A DNA stretch of 20,881 bases from DASPXY01 sp038227745. Its GTDB lineage: Bacteria; Planctomycetota; Planctomycetia; Gemmatales; Gemmataceae. Below, one piece after another: positions 7,505 to 15,000 of the stretch; position 1 is the stretch's first letter; each line of letters begins with the position of its first letter. The translations under genes were made by a program, and so were the position numbers. The notes under the pieces are model-generated. The model did not search any database. It worked only from the letters and a program-made list of their open reading frames with translations, and was not told where the DNA came from. The stretch is taken from the NCBI GenBank assembly GCA_038227745.1, contig JBBRPS010000061.1, positions 1 to 20,881 of the forward strand, written 5' to 3'.

Positions 7505-7789
7505 TCAGACGTACCTCTGGCGAAGCACGCGCTCCCGGGTCAGCACCTGACGGACCATGAACGGAACCCTTCCGAGCTGTCGGTCCCCGGCATCCGCGGC
7601 GGCCTTCATGGTTTCCCACAGGCCGATGACGGCGTCGTCCTTGATCAAGACCCAGCGGCCCTCGTGCCCCTCGGCGATGAGCCGTCCCGCCTCGCGCTTG
7701 TAAGTCGCCAATTCCCGGGCCAGAACGCGCTCGGGCGGCAGGTCCGGGAGTTCGCTGTAGTGAATAGTTTCGACGTAAGGGTCCTGCAT
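7505..7789 (-). CDS. small protein, protease partner (copy A), resembling DUF5678
   Basis: A 94-aa soluble protein with no signal or membrane segment. ATG 7789 has GGAGGAG just upstream. An N-terminal segment (NPYVET-like, HYSELPDLPPERVLARELATYK) leads to a compact GRWVLIKDDAVIGLWETMKAA part and a basic end VLRQRYV. The central 'E-G-R-W-V-L-I-K-D-D-x-V-I-G-x-W' pattern reminds me of DUF5678, whose members I recall sitting beside clan AA aspartic proteases; that is memory, not a search result. The stop is 2 nt before the protease start. Function unknown: it could be substrate, inhibitor or adaptor of the protease. Confidence 0.75.
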   Translation of the reverse strand: MQDPYVETIHYSELPDLPPERVLARELATYKREAGRLIAEGHEGRWVLIKDDAVIGLWETMKAAADAGDRQLGRVPFMVRQVLTRERVLRQRYV

Positions 7790-7983
7790 GTTTCTCCTCC
7801 TCGGATGGGGGCATGTTACCATAACCGCCACTTCACGCGGCAGGGGAACCGCCCGGCTCAGCGCCCTTCCGCGGGTGGGGCCGCCCGTGAGGCTCGCCAC
7901 AGGGGTGATGTGCTCGGCGGCCTGGACAGGGAATCGCTGCCGGCGGCGAGGGGCGGTCAGCCGTCACTGCGAACCGGCGGGTT

Positions 7984-8424
7984 TTAGAAACCGAGGGTGA
8001 AGCGCTGCCCCGGCCCGTCGAGGATCAAGAGGCACTCCCGCGCCAGGTCCAGGCCGAGCAGGACGTCGATGTTCGGCGGCGCATGCAGGAATTCCGTTAC
8101 CACCCAATCCGGCCGCGCTTGCGACGGGTCGATGGCACCCGCCGGGTTCAGCACGCTCAGGCTCGCCCGGTAGAGTTTGACGATCACCCGCCCGCCCGCC
8201 GTCTGGGTCTCCACGGAACCGAGGTGCGGGAGCCCCATCTGCTGGAGGAGACCGACGGCCACCGCCGTCTTGTCCGTGGCCGTATCCAGGAGTCCCCGGG
8301 CGCGCAGAGGAGGTGGAATCACCTGCCCGGCGGCCAGCAGGACGGCCATATCGGCCGCCGGCAGACCGAGCATGACCTCGACGGCGTAACCCTCCGGGCT
8401 CATCGGTACGGTGAAGTGAGGCAT
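7984..8424 (-). CDS. retropepsin-like protein (copy B) with altered active-site motif
   Basis: 146 aa, same length as copy A and clearly its paralogue along the whole chain (MPHFT.P.SP.GY, LGSVETQTAGG, EFLHAPPNIDVL.GLDLA, LILDGPGQRFTL). The active site reads LLDTATDKTAVA, so residue 49 is Ala where the family and copy A have Gly; Asp47 is kept. The Gly lets the catalytic loops pack at the dimer interface, so activity may be reduced or the two copies may form a heterodimer. It starts 2 nt after the stop of the small-protein gene (8427). About 195 bp separate its stop from the start of copy A's small gene. Confidence 0.78.
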   Translation of the reverse strand: MPHFTVPMSPEGYAVEVMLGLPAADMAVLLAAGQVIPPPLRARGLLDTATDKTAVAVGLLQQMGLPHLGSVETQTAGGRVIVKLYRASLSVLNPAGAIDPSQARPDWVVTEFLHAPPNIDVLLGLDLARECLLILDGPGQRFTLGF

Positions 8425-8426
8425 GA

Positions 8427-9032
8427 TTAGACGTACCTCTGGCGCAGTACACGCTCCCGCGTTAGAATCTGGCGGACCATCATGGGGACCATCCCGAACC
8501 GGGCCCGGCCGGCGTCCGCGGCTTCCCCGAATGAGTCCCACAGGCCGATGATCTCGCCGTCCCTGATCAGGACAAAGCGGCCCTCGTGCCCCTCGGCAAT
8601 GAGGCGTCCCGCCTCGCGCTTGTAGGTCGCCAGTTCCCTGGCCAGCACATGCTCGGGGGACAAGTCGAGCAGTTCGCTGTAGTGGACGGTTTCGACGTAA
8701 GGGTTCTGCATGATTCTCCTCCTCGAGGGTGAGACTATGCCATCCCGGCCACCGTACCGCTGGCGGATAACGGGCTCCCAGGTAAGCACTTGATGGACCG
8801 CGAAGGGAACCATCCCGAATTGCATCCGCCCGGCGTTCGCGGCCTCCCAGAACGAGTCCCACAGACCGATGATGTCGTCGCCCTTGATCAGGACGAACCG
8901 GCCCTCGTTCCCCTCGGCGATGAGCCGTGCCACCGCGCGCTTGTAGGTCGCCACTTCCCTGGCCAGCACGCGGTCAGGAGGCGAGTCGGGGATTTCGCTG
9001 TAGGGGAGTTTCTCGGGGTACGGATTGTCCAT
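8427..9032 (-). CDS. two-domain fusion of small proteins C and B, each resembling DUF5678
   Basis: One open frame of 201 aa made of two copies of the 94-aa small protein. Copy C (residues 1 to about 93, starting MDNPYPEKLPYSE) ends RQRY, as the single copies do just before their final Val and stop. Here the frame continues through about 14 residues that are the translated leader of copy B, and then into a complete copy B (MQNPYVETVHYSEL..., from base 8711). The start at 9032 has AAGGAGGA upstream. Copy B keeps its own ATG and a strong ribosome site, so both a 201-aa fusion and a separate 94-aa copy B (8427-8711) may be made. Copy C has no protease partner: the junction looks like a deletion that removed its last codon, stop and protease. 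Function unknown. Confidence 0.65.
   Translation of the reverse strand: MDNPYPEKLPYSEIPDSPPDRVLAREVATYKRAVARLIAEGNEGRFVLIKGDDIIGLWDSFWEAANAGRMQFGMVPFAVHQVLTWEPVIRQRYGGRDGIVSPSRRRIMQNPYVETVHYSELLDLSPEHVLARELATYKREAGRLIAEGHEGRFVLIRDGEIIGLWDSFGEAADAGRARFGMVPMMVRQILTRERVLRQRYV
8716..8724 (-). promoter_or_regulatory. internal ribosome binding site for small protein B
   Basis: GAGGAGGAG on the minus strand lies just upstream of the ATG at 8711-8709, matching the site in front of copy A. It sits within the open frame of the C-B fusion, so copy B could be made independently. Confidence 0.5.
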
Positions 9033-9100
9033 GCTCTTCCTCCTTGACGGGGGCACGATACCATAGGGGCCGCTTCCCGCGGAAGGGGAATTGTCCCGGC

Positions 9101-10159
9101 TCAGCGCCCCGCGAACTCCGCGCGCAGGAACGCCTGCACCTCGTCCCACAACTCCGCTGCACGAACGAAATCCACCGGCAGCCGTCGCGCCGACCGCGCC
9201 GGCTCGATCTCCTTCGGCAACTCGACCTTCACGTTCGGGTTGAGCGGGATCTGCTTGCTCTCGGCCCGCGCCAGCTTTTCCTCGACTGCCGGGCTGAGGA
9301 GGAAATCGACGAGCTTGCGCGCCCCCTCCGGATTGGGGCCGTCCTTGATGATCGCCACGGTGTTGGGAATGAACAGCGTCCCGCGGCCGCTCCCCTCCGG
9401 GGCGTCGTGGTCGGGGAACACGATCGCGACCGGCCGGCCCGCCGCGACCTCGGCGATAGCGTCGTCGGTGTCGGTCAGGCCGACGGGGAACTGGCCCTGT
9501 CCGACGCCCTCCGCCACCTGCTTGTTGCCCGCCACGATCTGCACGCCGTTCTCCTTCAGGCCGTGGTAGAACGCCTTCGCCTTCGCCGCGCCCCAGACCT
9601 GGAACAGGCACGCCGCCTGCGTCGCCGACGTGCCGGCCATCGGCTTGGCCATCGCCACCTGGCCCTTCCAGCGCGCCTTCGTCAGGTCGAGCAGGCTCGC
9701 CGGCCACTCGACGCGCGGCACGCCCAGTTTCTTCAGCAGGTCGGTGTTGAGGAGGAAAACGCGGGCGCGGGCGGCGAAGGCGTGCCAGGTGTGGTCGGGG
9801 GCCTTCCACGCTGCGGGATAGGGTTCGGCCGAGAGGCTGGCGTAGGGGGCGAGCAGGCCCTGGCGCTGGAGGCGGATCGTCGCCAGGATCTCGTTGTTCC
9901 AGTAGACGTCACCGCGCGGCCGGCGCGCCTCGCGCACCAAGTCGTCGTACAGGCCGACGGCCTTGTTCGCTTCGCTGTCGAAGCGCGGCACCACCGGCAG
10001 CTTCGTCTGTTTGGTGAACTCCTCCAGCACCGCCTCGGCGAACTCGCGGTCCTGGGCGCAGTACAGCACGACGCGGTCGTTCTTGCCCGAAGTGCAGCCC
10101 GGCGCCGCGAGCAGCAGCGCCGCGCCGACCGCGACGAGGGTCGGGCAGCCGCGGCTCAT
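9101..10159 (-). CDS. extracellular solute-binding lipoprotein (FbpA/AfuA-like fold)
   Basis: A 352-aa periplasmic-binding-protein type sequence with a lipoprotein signal: hydrophobic VAVGAALLLAAPG then Cys22. It begins like ferric iron-binding proteins of ABC transporters (VVLYCAQDREFAEAVLEEFTKQT; later ILATIRLQRQGLLAPY, and NTVAIIKDGPNPEGARKLVDFLLSP). Where FbpA-type proteins have GL(V/T)NHYY, with the iron-binding tyrosine pair, this one has GLTDTDD (227-233). The ligand may therefore not be ferric iron. Its ATG (10159) overlaps the stop of the response-regulator gene as ATGA, so the two are co-translated. No permease or ATPase lies nearby, so it could be a sensing protein or serve a transporter elsewhere. 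Confidence 0.82.
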   Translation of the reverse strand: MSRGCPTLVAVGAALLLAAPGCTSGKNDRVVLYCAQDREFAEAVLEEFTKQTKLPVVPRFDSEANKAVGLYDDLVREARRPRGDVYWNNEILATIRLQRQGLLAPYASLSAEPYPAAWKAPDHTWHAFAARARVFLLNTDLLKKLGVPRVEWPASLLDLTKARWKGQVAMAKPMAGTSATQAACLFQVWGAAKAKAFYHGLKENGVQIVAGNKQVAEGVGQGQFPVGLTDTDDAIAEVAAGRPVAIVFPDHDAPEGSGRGTLFIPNTVAIIKDGPNPEGARKLVDFLLSPAVEEKLARAESKQIPLNPNVKVELPKEIEPARSARRLPVDFVRAAELWDEVQAFLRAEFAGR

Positions 10160-11037
10160 GCGGTGGCCTCGCCCTGGCCGCGCTCGTGGTCCGCCAGGAG
10201 GTGGTCGCGCGGCGGGAAGTATTTCACCAGGCGGACCTCGTTGCCCTTCTCGTTGTACTGCAGGCCATCGACCAGGCCGCGCGACATCAGGATGCCGAAG
10301 CCGCCCTCGCGGATGCCGAGCGTCTCGCGGACCATCATGTGCGCCACCGGGTCGTCGGCGTTGGCAGCGTGCGGCACGTTCGTCGGGTCGAAGCCGGGGC
10401 CGTTGTCGCGGATCACGATCGTGATCTTCTCCGGGTCGATGCGGTACGTCACGTCCACGATCCGGTCCGCCTGCTTCTGGTGGCCCCACTCGATGGCGTT
10501 CGTGCCCAGCTCGCGCACGGCCGTCGTCAGCTGCTTGACCTGGCTCTGCGTCAGGCCGCTGAACAGGAACAGCGAGCTGAGAAGGCCGTTCAGTTCTTCG
10601 AGGTACTGCGTGTCGCTCTGCAGGTGGAAGTGGACCTCGCCGTCGGTGCCGCGCTTCTCGAGTTCGTCGCGCCAGGCGAAGGCGTCCTGAATGGCGCGGC
10701 TGAGGTCGGTGGCGGTGAACGGCTTCGTGAGGTAGCGGTTCGCCCCGACCGTCAGGCCGCGCACCTTGTCCTCGTGGCCGGACAGGGCGGTGATCATCAC
10801 GATCGGGATGCGGTTCGTTTCGCGGTCGAGCTTGAGGTTCTCGCAGATGGTGAAGCCGTCCATCCCGGGCAGCATCAGGTCGAGCAGGATCAGGTCGGGG
10901 CCGTTCTCGCGGACCCACGGCACGGCAGGTTTACCGTCGTTGAGGATGGTCGGCTCGAACCCCCAGCGCCGGAGGTGTTCGGCGAGAATCTGACTGGTGA
11001 CAACTTCGTCTTCCACGACCAAGGCTTTGCGGACCAT
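10156..11037 (-). CDS. response regulator fused to an RsbW-like ATPase domain
   Basis: 293-aa cytoplasmic signalling protein. Residues 1-120 form a receiver domain: acidic pair E9/D10, phosphoacceptor D53 in LILLDLMLPGMDG, T83 and K105 (YLTKPF). A linker follows (120-150). Residues about 150-275 are a HATPase domain of the anti-sigma factor/serine kinase kind: N-box RELGTNAIEWGHQ, G1 DNGPGFDP (211-218), G2 GIREGGFGILMSRG. No phosphoacceptor His region (DHp) is seen, so it is not a histidine kinase. Phosphorylation of D53 may switch partner binding. The start at 11037 is set by GGAGGGA upstream; an upstream in-frame start would add 20 residues before the conserved MVRKALVVEDE. No cognate kinase or antagonist is in the window. 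It overlaps the lipoprotein gene by 4 nt. Confidence 0.87.
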   Translation of the reverse strand: MVRKALVVEDEVVTSQILAEHLRRWGFEPTILNDGKPAVPWVRENGPDLILLDLMLPGMDGFTICENLKLDRETNRIPIVMITALSGHEDKVRGLTVGANRYLTKPFTATDLSRAIQDAFAWRDELEKRGTDGEVHFHLQSDTQYLEELNGLLSSLFLFSGLTQSQVKQLTTAVRELGTNAIEWGHQKQADRIVDVTYRIDPEKITIVIRDNGPGFDPTNVPHAANADDPVAHMMVRETLGIREGGFGILMSRGLVDGLQYNEKGNEVRLVKYFPPRDHLLADHERGQGEATA

Positions 11038-11549
11038 GATCCCATCCCTCCGGCAACAAGGTGCGCTTTGGGGAGTTGACTCCCAGTATTGTTTCACCTG
11101 AGGGGGGCCGGGTCAAGGACTTGCTCGGCGCAACCGCCGTGAAGAATGGCCGTGACTGGGCTCGGGCGGCGCCGCGGCGCATGCGGTTCAGCGCGCCGCG
11201 GCGCGCACCCTGGCCGTCCCGAGCCGAGCTGCAGCAGGCACGGGGCGAGCCCCCACCAGGCGCGGAAGCGCGTGGGGGAGACGCAGGCCTCCGGGTCGCG
11301 CGTATCGGGGAGGCGGTCGAGCCCGGCCACCGTGGCGTCCCCCGCCGTGTGGGCGTAATAGGTCCATGCCTGCTGTGGGACCGGCGTGCCCAGCGCGCCC
11401 TGTGCGGATACGGGACGTTTGACCCCGCACCGGCTACAGAGAGAGCATCGGGACGGCCGGCGTTATGAACCGGCCGGCCTGCCCCGCGCACGGCCTCAAC
11501 TTCTGGGGCCACGAGAGGTGGGCGAAGCCCGACCACAGGAGAACCGGTC
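11038..11549. other. 512-bp intergenic region between divergent genes, with a possible gene remnant
   Basis: This separates the minus-strand response regulator from the plus-strand gene at 11550, so promoters in both directions should lie here, though no convincing -35/-10 pair stands out. GGGAGTtgACTCCC around 11072-11085 is a small near-palindrome close to the regulator start. On the minus strand between about 11410 and 11215 one frame reads like protein (WTYYAHTAGDATVAGLDRLP, then FRAWWGLAPCLLQLG), but it has no plausible start or end. It may be a decayed gene fragment. No RNA gene seen. Confidence 0.35.
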
Positions 11550-12059
11550 ATGGCGAATGACAAGTCGGAGAAAGCGGATAGCGGCCAGGCCAAGCGCTGC
11601 GTGAGCTGGGGCGAACTCGATGACAAGTGGAACATGGGCGCCTCCGACATCGTCCTGCTGAAGGAGGGCGAGGAGGCCCTCTTGCCGCACATCGACACCT
11701 GCGTGGGCCTGGTCTGCAGGCTCAAGAACGGGCGGGTTCTCATCGCCCACGCCAGTTCCATCCCCAAGCCCACCGTGACCGAGCAGGCCAACCTCGTGCA
11801 GGACAAGGGCGCCTCGCTGGCTAACAATCAGGGGGAGGCGTTGCAGCGCATGCACACCGCCATCACGCAGACGGTTGGGGCCGACCAGCTCCAGGGCGTC
11901 ACCGCCATCGGCCCCTCGGACTGGCAGGGGCACGTGAAGGCGTTTTTCACCCTATCAAAGTTTATCAGCACGGACAATTACTCGAACGGGGTGGACGTCG
12001 TCGTGGACGACAAGGCGAACCTTGCCGTATCGACGTACAAGAGTTCCGCGTCGAAGTGA
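11550..12059 (+). CDS. hypothetical protein, possible CheD-like Cys/His domain
   Basis: 169 aa, ATG at 11550 with AGGAGA about 8 nt upstream; no signal peptide or membrane segment. I do not recognise the family with certainty. Residues 45-67 (LLPHIDTCVGLVCRLKNGRV then LIAH) resemble the active-site region of CheD-type glutamine deamidases, where a Cys in a 'LGSCVAV' strand and a His about 17 residues on form the catalytic pair. Here the pair would be Cys51 and His67, 16 apart. The rest (GVTAIGPSDWQGHVKAFF, STDNYSNGVDVVVDD) gives no further clue. It is the lone plus-strand gene among minus-strand ones, and its last 95 bases overlap the 3' end of the convergent giant gene. Gene call good, function speculative. 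Confidence 0.75.
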   Translation: MANDKSEKADSGQAKRCVSWGELDDKWNMGASDIVLLKEGEEALLPHIDTCVGLVCRLKNGRVLIAHASSIPKPTVTEQANLVQDKGASLANNQGEALQRMHTAITQTVGADQLQGVTAIGPSDWQGHVKAFFTLSKFISTDNYSNGVDVVVDDKANLAVSTYKSSASK

Positions 12060-15000
12060 GCGGGTAGGACAGCGGTGGCCGGCCCGGCCGGCGCTCCGTG
12101 GCTCCCTCCCGGAACACCTTTCGCTTGGGCTGCGGCGTCGCCGAGCGGATGAACGCGAGCAGATCGGCCATCTCGTTGAGCTTGATGTCCTTCTCCAGCC
12201 CCTCGGGCATCGTCGATTTGCCGGTGCTGACCAGGTCGTCCAGGTCGGCACGCAGGATCGTCTGCTTCTTGCCGTCGGCGCCGATCAGCGTGACGCTGTT
12301 GCCCGTCTCGCTGGCGAGCAGGCCGCTGTAGGTCAGGCCGTTCCTGGTCGTAGCCAGATAGCTGAGGTAGCGAGCTTCGACGGCCTGGTTCGGGTCGAGG
12401 ATGGCGATGAGGAGCGCCTCGCCCGACTTGTCGCGCAGCGCGGCGAGGTCGGGACCGACCTCCTGACCCATGCCGCCGAACTGATGACACGCCGCACACG
12501 CGCGCTTGAAGACGGCGCCACCGCGGCCGGCGTCGCCCTTCAGTTCCAGTGCGGGACGGTAGCCGTCCACCACTTTCTGCCGGTCGGCGCTGACCGCGCC
12601 GGCGAGGAGCTTCCGCGCCCGCTCGCTTACCGCGGCGTCCTTGTGATCGAGCAGGCGCTGGCGGCGGGCGGCGTCGATCTCGAAGGGCAGGACCTGCTTC
12701 TTCTCGACCGCGTCGAGGACTGCCCTGAGCCAGTCGGGGCGGGCCAGCAGCGCGTCCAGGGCTTGGGCACGCAGCCCCGGCCCGTAGCGCTTCCAGCCGC
12801 GCAGCAGCAACTCCGGGACCTGGCGCTCGCGCAGCCGACCGAGGCTCGCCACCGCGGCGGTCTGCAGCGGCTCCGGCGTCTGCGGCACGAGCAGCGCCGC
12901 GAGCGTCTTCATGTCCTCCTGCCGGTGATCCGGCCCGCGGCCCAGCAGACGCAACGCGGCGAGTCGCTGCGCTTCGTCTCCCTTGCCTCCCGCGACGGCC
13001 GAGCGAGCCGCGGCGAACAGAGTGGACAGGCGTTCGATCTGTTCCTTGAGGGGCGCGTCGCCCTTGGCGTGCAACTTCGCCAGCGAGGTGTTGCCGCGGT
13101 CGAGCGTGTCGAGGAAGCCGGCCAGCGCCCCGAACTGCCACGGCGCGAACTTGCCGCCCTCGGAAGTGCCGATCTGGTTCAGCAGCGAGACGGTCACCTT
13201 CTTGTTTCCCTGGGCGGCGGCCATGCGCAGCAGGCCGTCGAACAGGCCGGGCGGTGGGGCCTTCTTGGCGCTCTCCGCGAGCACGGTGAGCAGGATCGGC
13301 TCCAAGTTGTCTTTCGTCACCGAGCTGAGGACCGCGGCCAGCAGGTAGCGATCGTCACCGGCCGCCACGGCCAGGCGCCCCAGGGCGGCCCCGGCACGCG
13401 GATCCTGCCAGGCCCCGAGGCTGTACGCCAGCTGCAGCCGCACCTGGGGATCCTCCGTGGCCTTCGTCAGGAACGCGAGGGCCTTGCCGATCTCCGGCGA
13501 CTCCGCGAGCCGCGGTTCGCACAGCCGGACGATGTGGCGGTGGACTCCCGGGTGCCTCTCCCCCAGGGCCTGCCGCAGCAGGTCCGTCTTGAGGGCGCCC
13601 AGGCCGTCCAGGGTACACAGGGCGTGCAGCCGGCACAGGGGGCGGTCCGCCTTCAGCGCCAGTTTTTCCAGCAGAGGGACGGCGGCCCTGTCTTTCCGCT
13701 CGATCAGCAGCCGCTGGGCGGTGTCGCGCTGCCAGCCGCTCGGACTGTCGAGGGCGGCGGCCAATTCCGCCGTCGTCATCCTGTCGAGGCGCGGAATGGC
13801 GCGCGGCTTCTTGCCGACGGGATAGACGCGGTAGATGCGGCCCTTGTCGTGGCCGGCGCGCAGGTCGAGCTTCGCCTGCCAGTCCTTGGGGATCCACTGC
13901 GGGTGCTCGATGACGTGGCGGTACATGTCGGCGACCCACAGCGCCCCATCCGGCCCAGTCTGGATCGTCGTCGGCCGGAACCAGTTGTCGCTCGACGCCA
14001 GGAACTCCGACGTCTGCTCGTCGGGCGCCCGCTTGCTGGTGAAGGTGACGCCCTTCGGCGTCATGATCTCGCGGTGAACGAGGTTGTGGACCGGCTCGCT
14101 GACGAAGCTGTTGCCGGCGAAGGCGGGGCCGAACAGGTCGTCGCGGTAGACGATCGGGCTGCACGCCGAGGTGAAGCGGTTGAAGGCGTGCGGGTCGTTG
14201 AAGCGCGGCAGAGTGCGGCTGATCGGGTAGACCGGGGCGGCGCCCGGCGTGACCGACACCGGCACGCGCGGGTCGGGGGGAGCCAGGTACGGGTTGCGCC
14301 GCAGGTAATGGTCATCGAGGACGTAGTGCCACATCGGATTGCTGTTGTTGCCGCCGAACCAGTTGCCCCAGTCGTCGCGGCTGCGGCCGTACTGCGTCTG
14401 GCCGCTCTGCAGGTCGATGTCGCCCGTGTCGGGCCGGATGCGGAAATCGCGGCCGCTGATGTTGACCACCTTGCCGGTCTTGAGCGACTTGACGCGGCCG
14501 CCGCTGTCGCCGTTGGCGCAATAGATCCAGTTGTCGAGGCCGTAGACCAGGCTGTTGACGCGGTGCTGCTGGTTGCCCTCGACGAAGCCGGTGTAGAGGA
14601 CCACCTTCTTGTCCGCCTTGCCGTCGCCATCGGTGTCCTCGGCGTAGAAGATGTCCGGGGCGCAGGTCACGAGCACGCCCTTGCCCCACGGCAGGACGCC
14701 CGTCGGGAAGCCGAGCTTGTCCATGAAGACGGTCGCCTTGTCGTACTTGCCCGTGCCCTTGGTGTCTTCGAGGAACTTGATGCGGCCGCCGTGCTTGCCC
14801 TTGCCGTCGGTGCCGAGCGGGTAGTCGCCCATCTCGACCACCCAGAGCTTGCCGTCGGCGCCCCAGGCGAAGGCGATGGGATCCTGCACGAGCGGCTCGG
14901 CGGCCATCAGTTCGACCTGGAAGCCGGGGCGGGCCTTGATGGAGCGCAGCGACGCCACGGGCGACTTCGGGCCGGGCTGGTCGTCGCCGAGGAGTTGCTT

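Larger units (their letters stand above)
6994..9106 (-). repeat. tandem duplication of a two-gene cassette (units of about 0.9 kb)
   Basis: Three related units lie head to tail. Unit A covers about 6994-7866, unit B about 7925-8755 and a truncated unit C about 8756-9106. Each begins with a similar leader (ending in a CCTCCT-type ribosome site, with the minus-strand motif TATGGTA or a close variant about 20 bp further upstream), then a 94-aa small gene. Units A and B add a retropepsin-like gene 2 nt later. A 22-bp stretch beginning GACAGGGAATCGC follows both proteases (6994-7015 and 7925-7946, one difference). Leaders A and C also share bases from the 3' end of the upstream solute-binding gene, so the original cassette sat directly behind that gene. 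Confidence 0.75.

Noticed and set aside
7062..9032. Classical toxin-antitoxin annotation for the small-protein/protease pairs
   Set aside because: Gene size and coupling resemble one, but nothing in the sequence shows toxicity or DNA binding, so only a neutral description is given.
8712..9809. Extension of the small-protein C frame upstream to 9809 (460 aa in total)
   Set aside because: The upstream part is an alternative phase of the solute-binding gene. A strong ribosome site marks the start at 9032.
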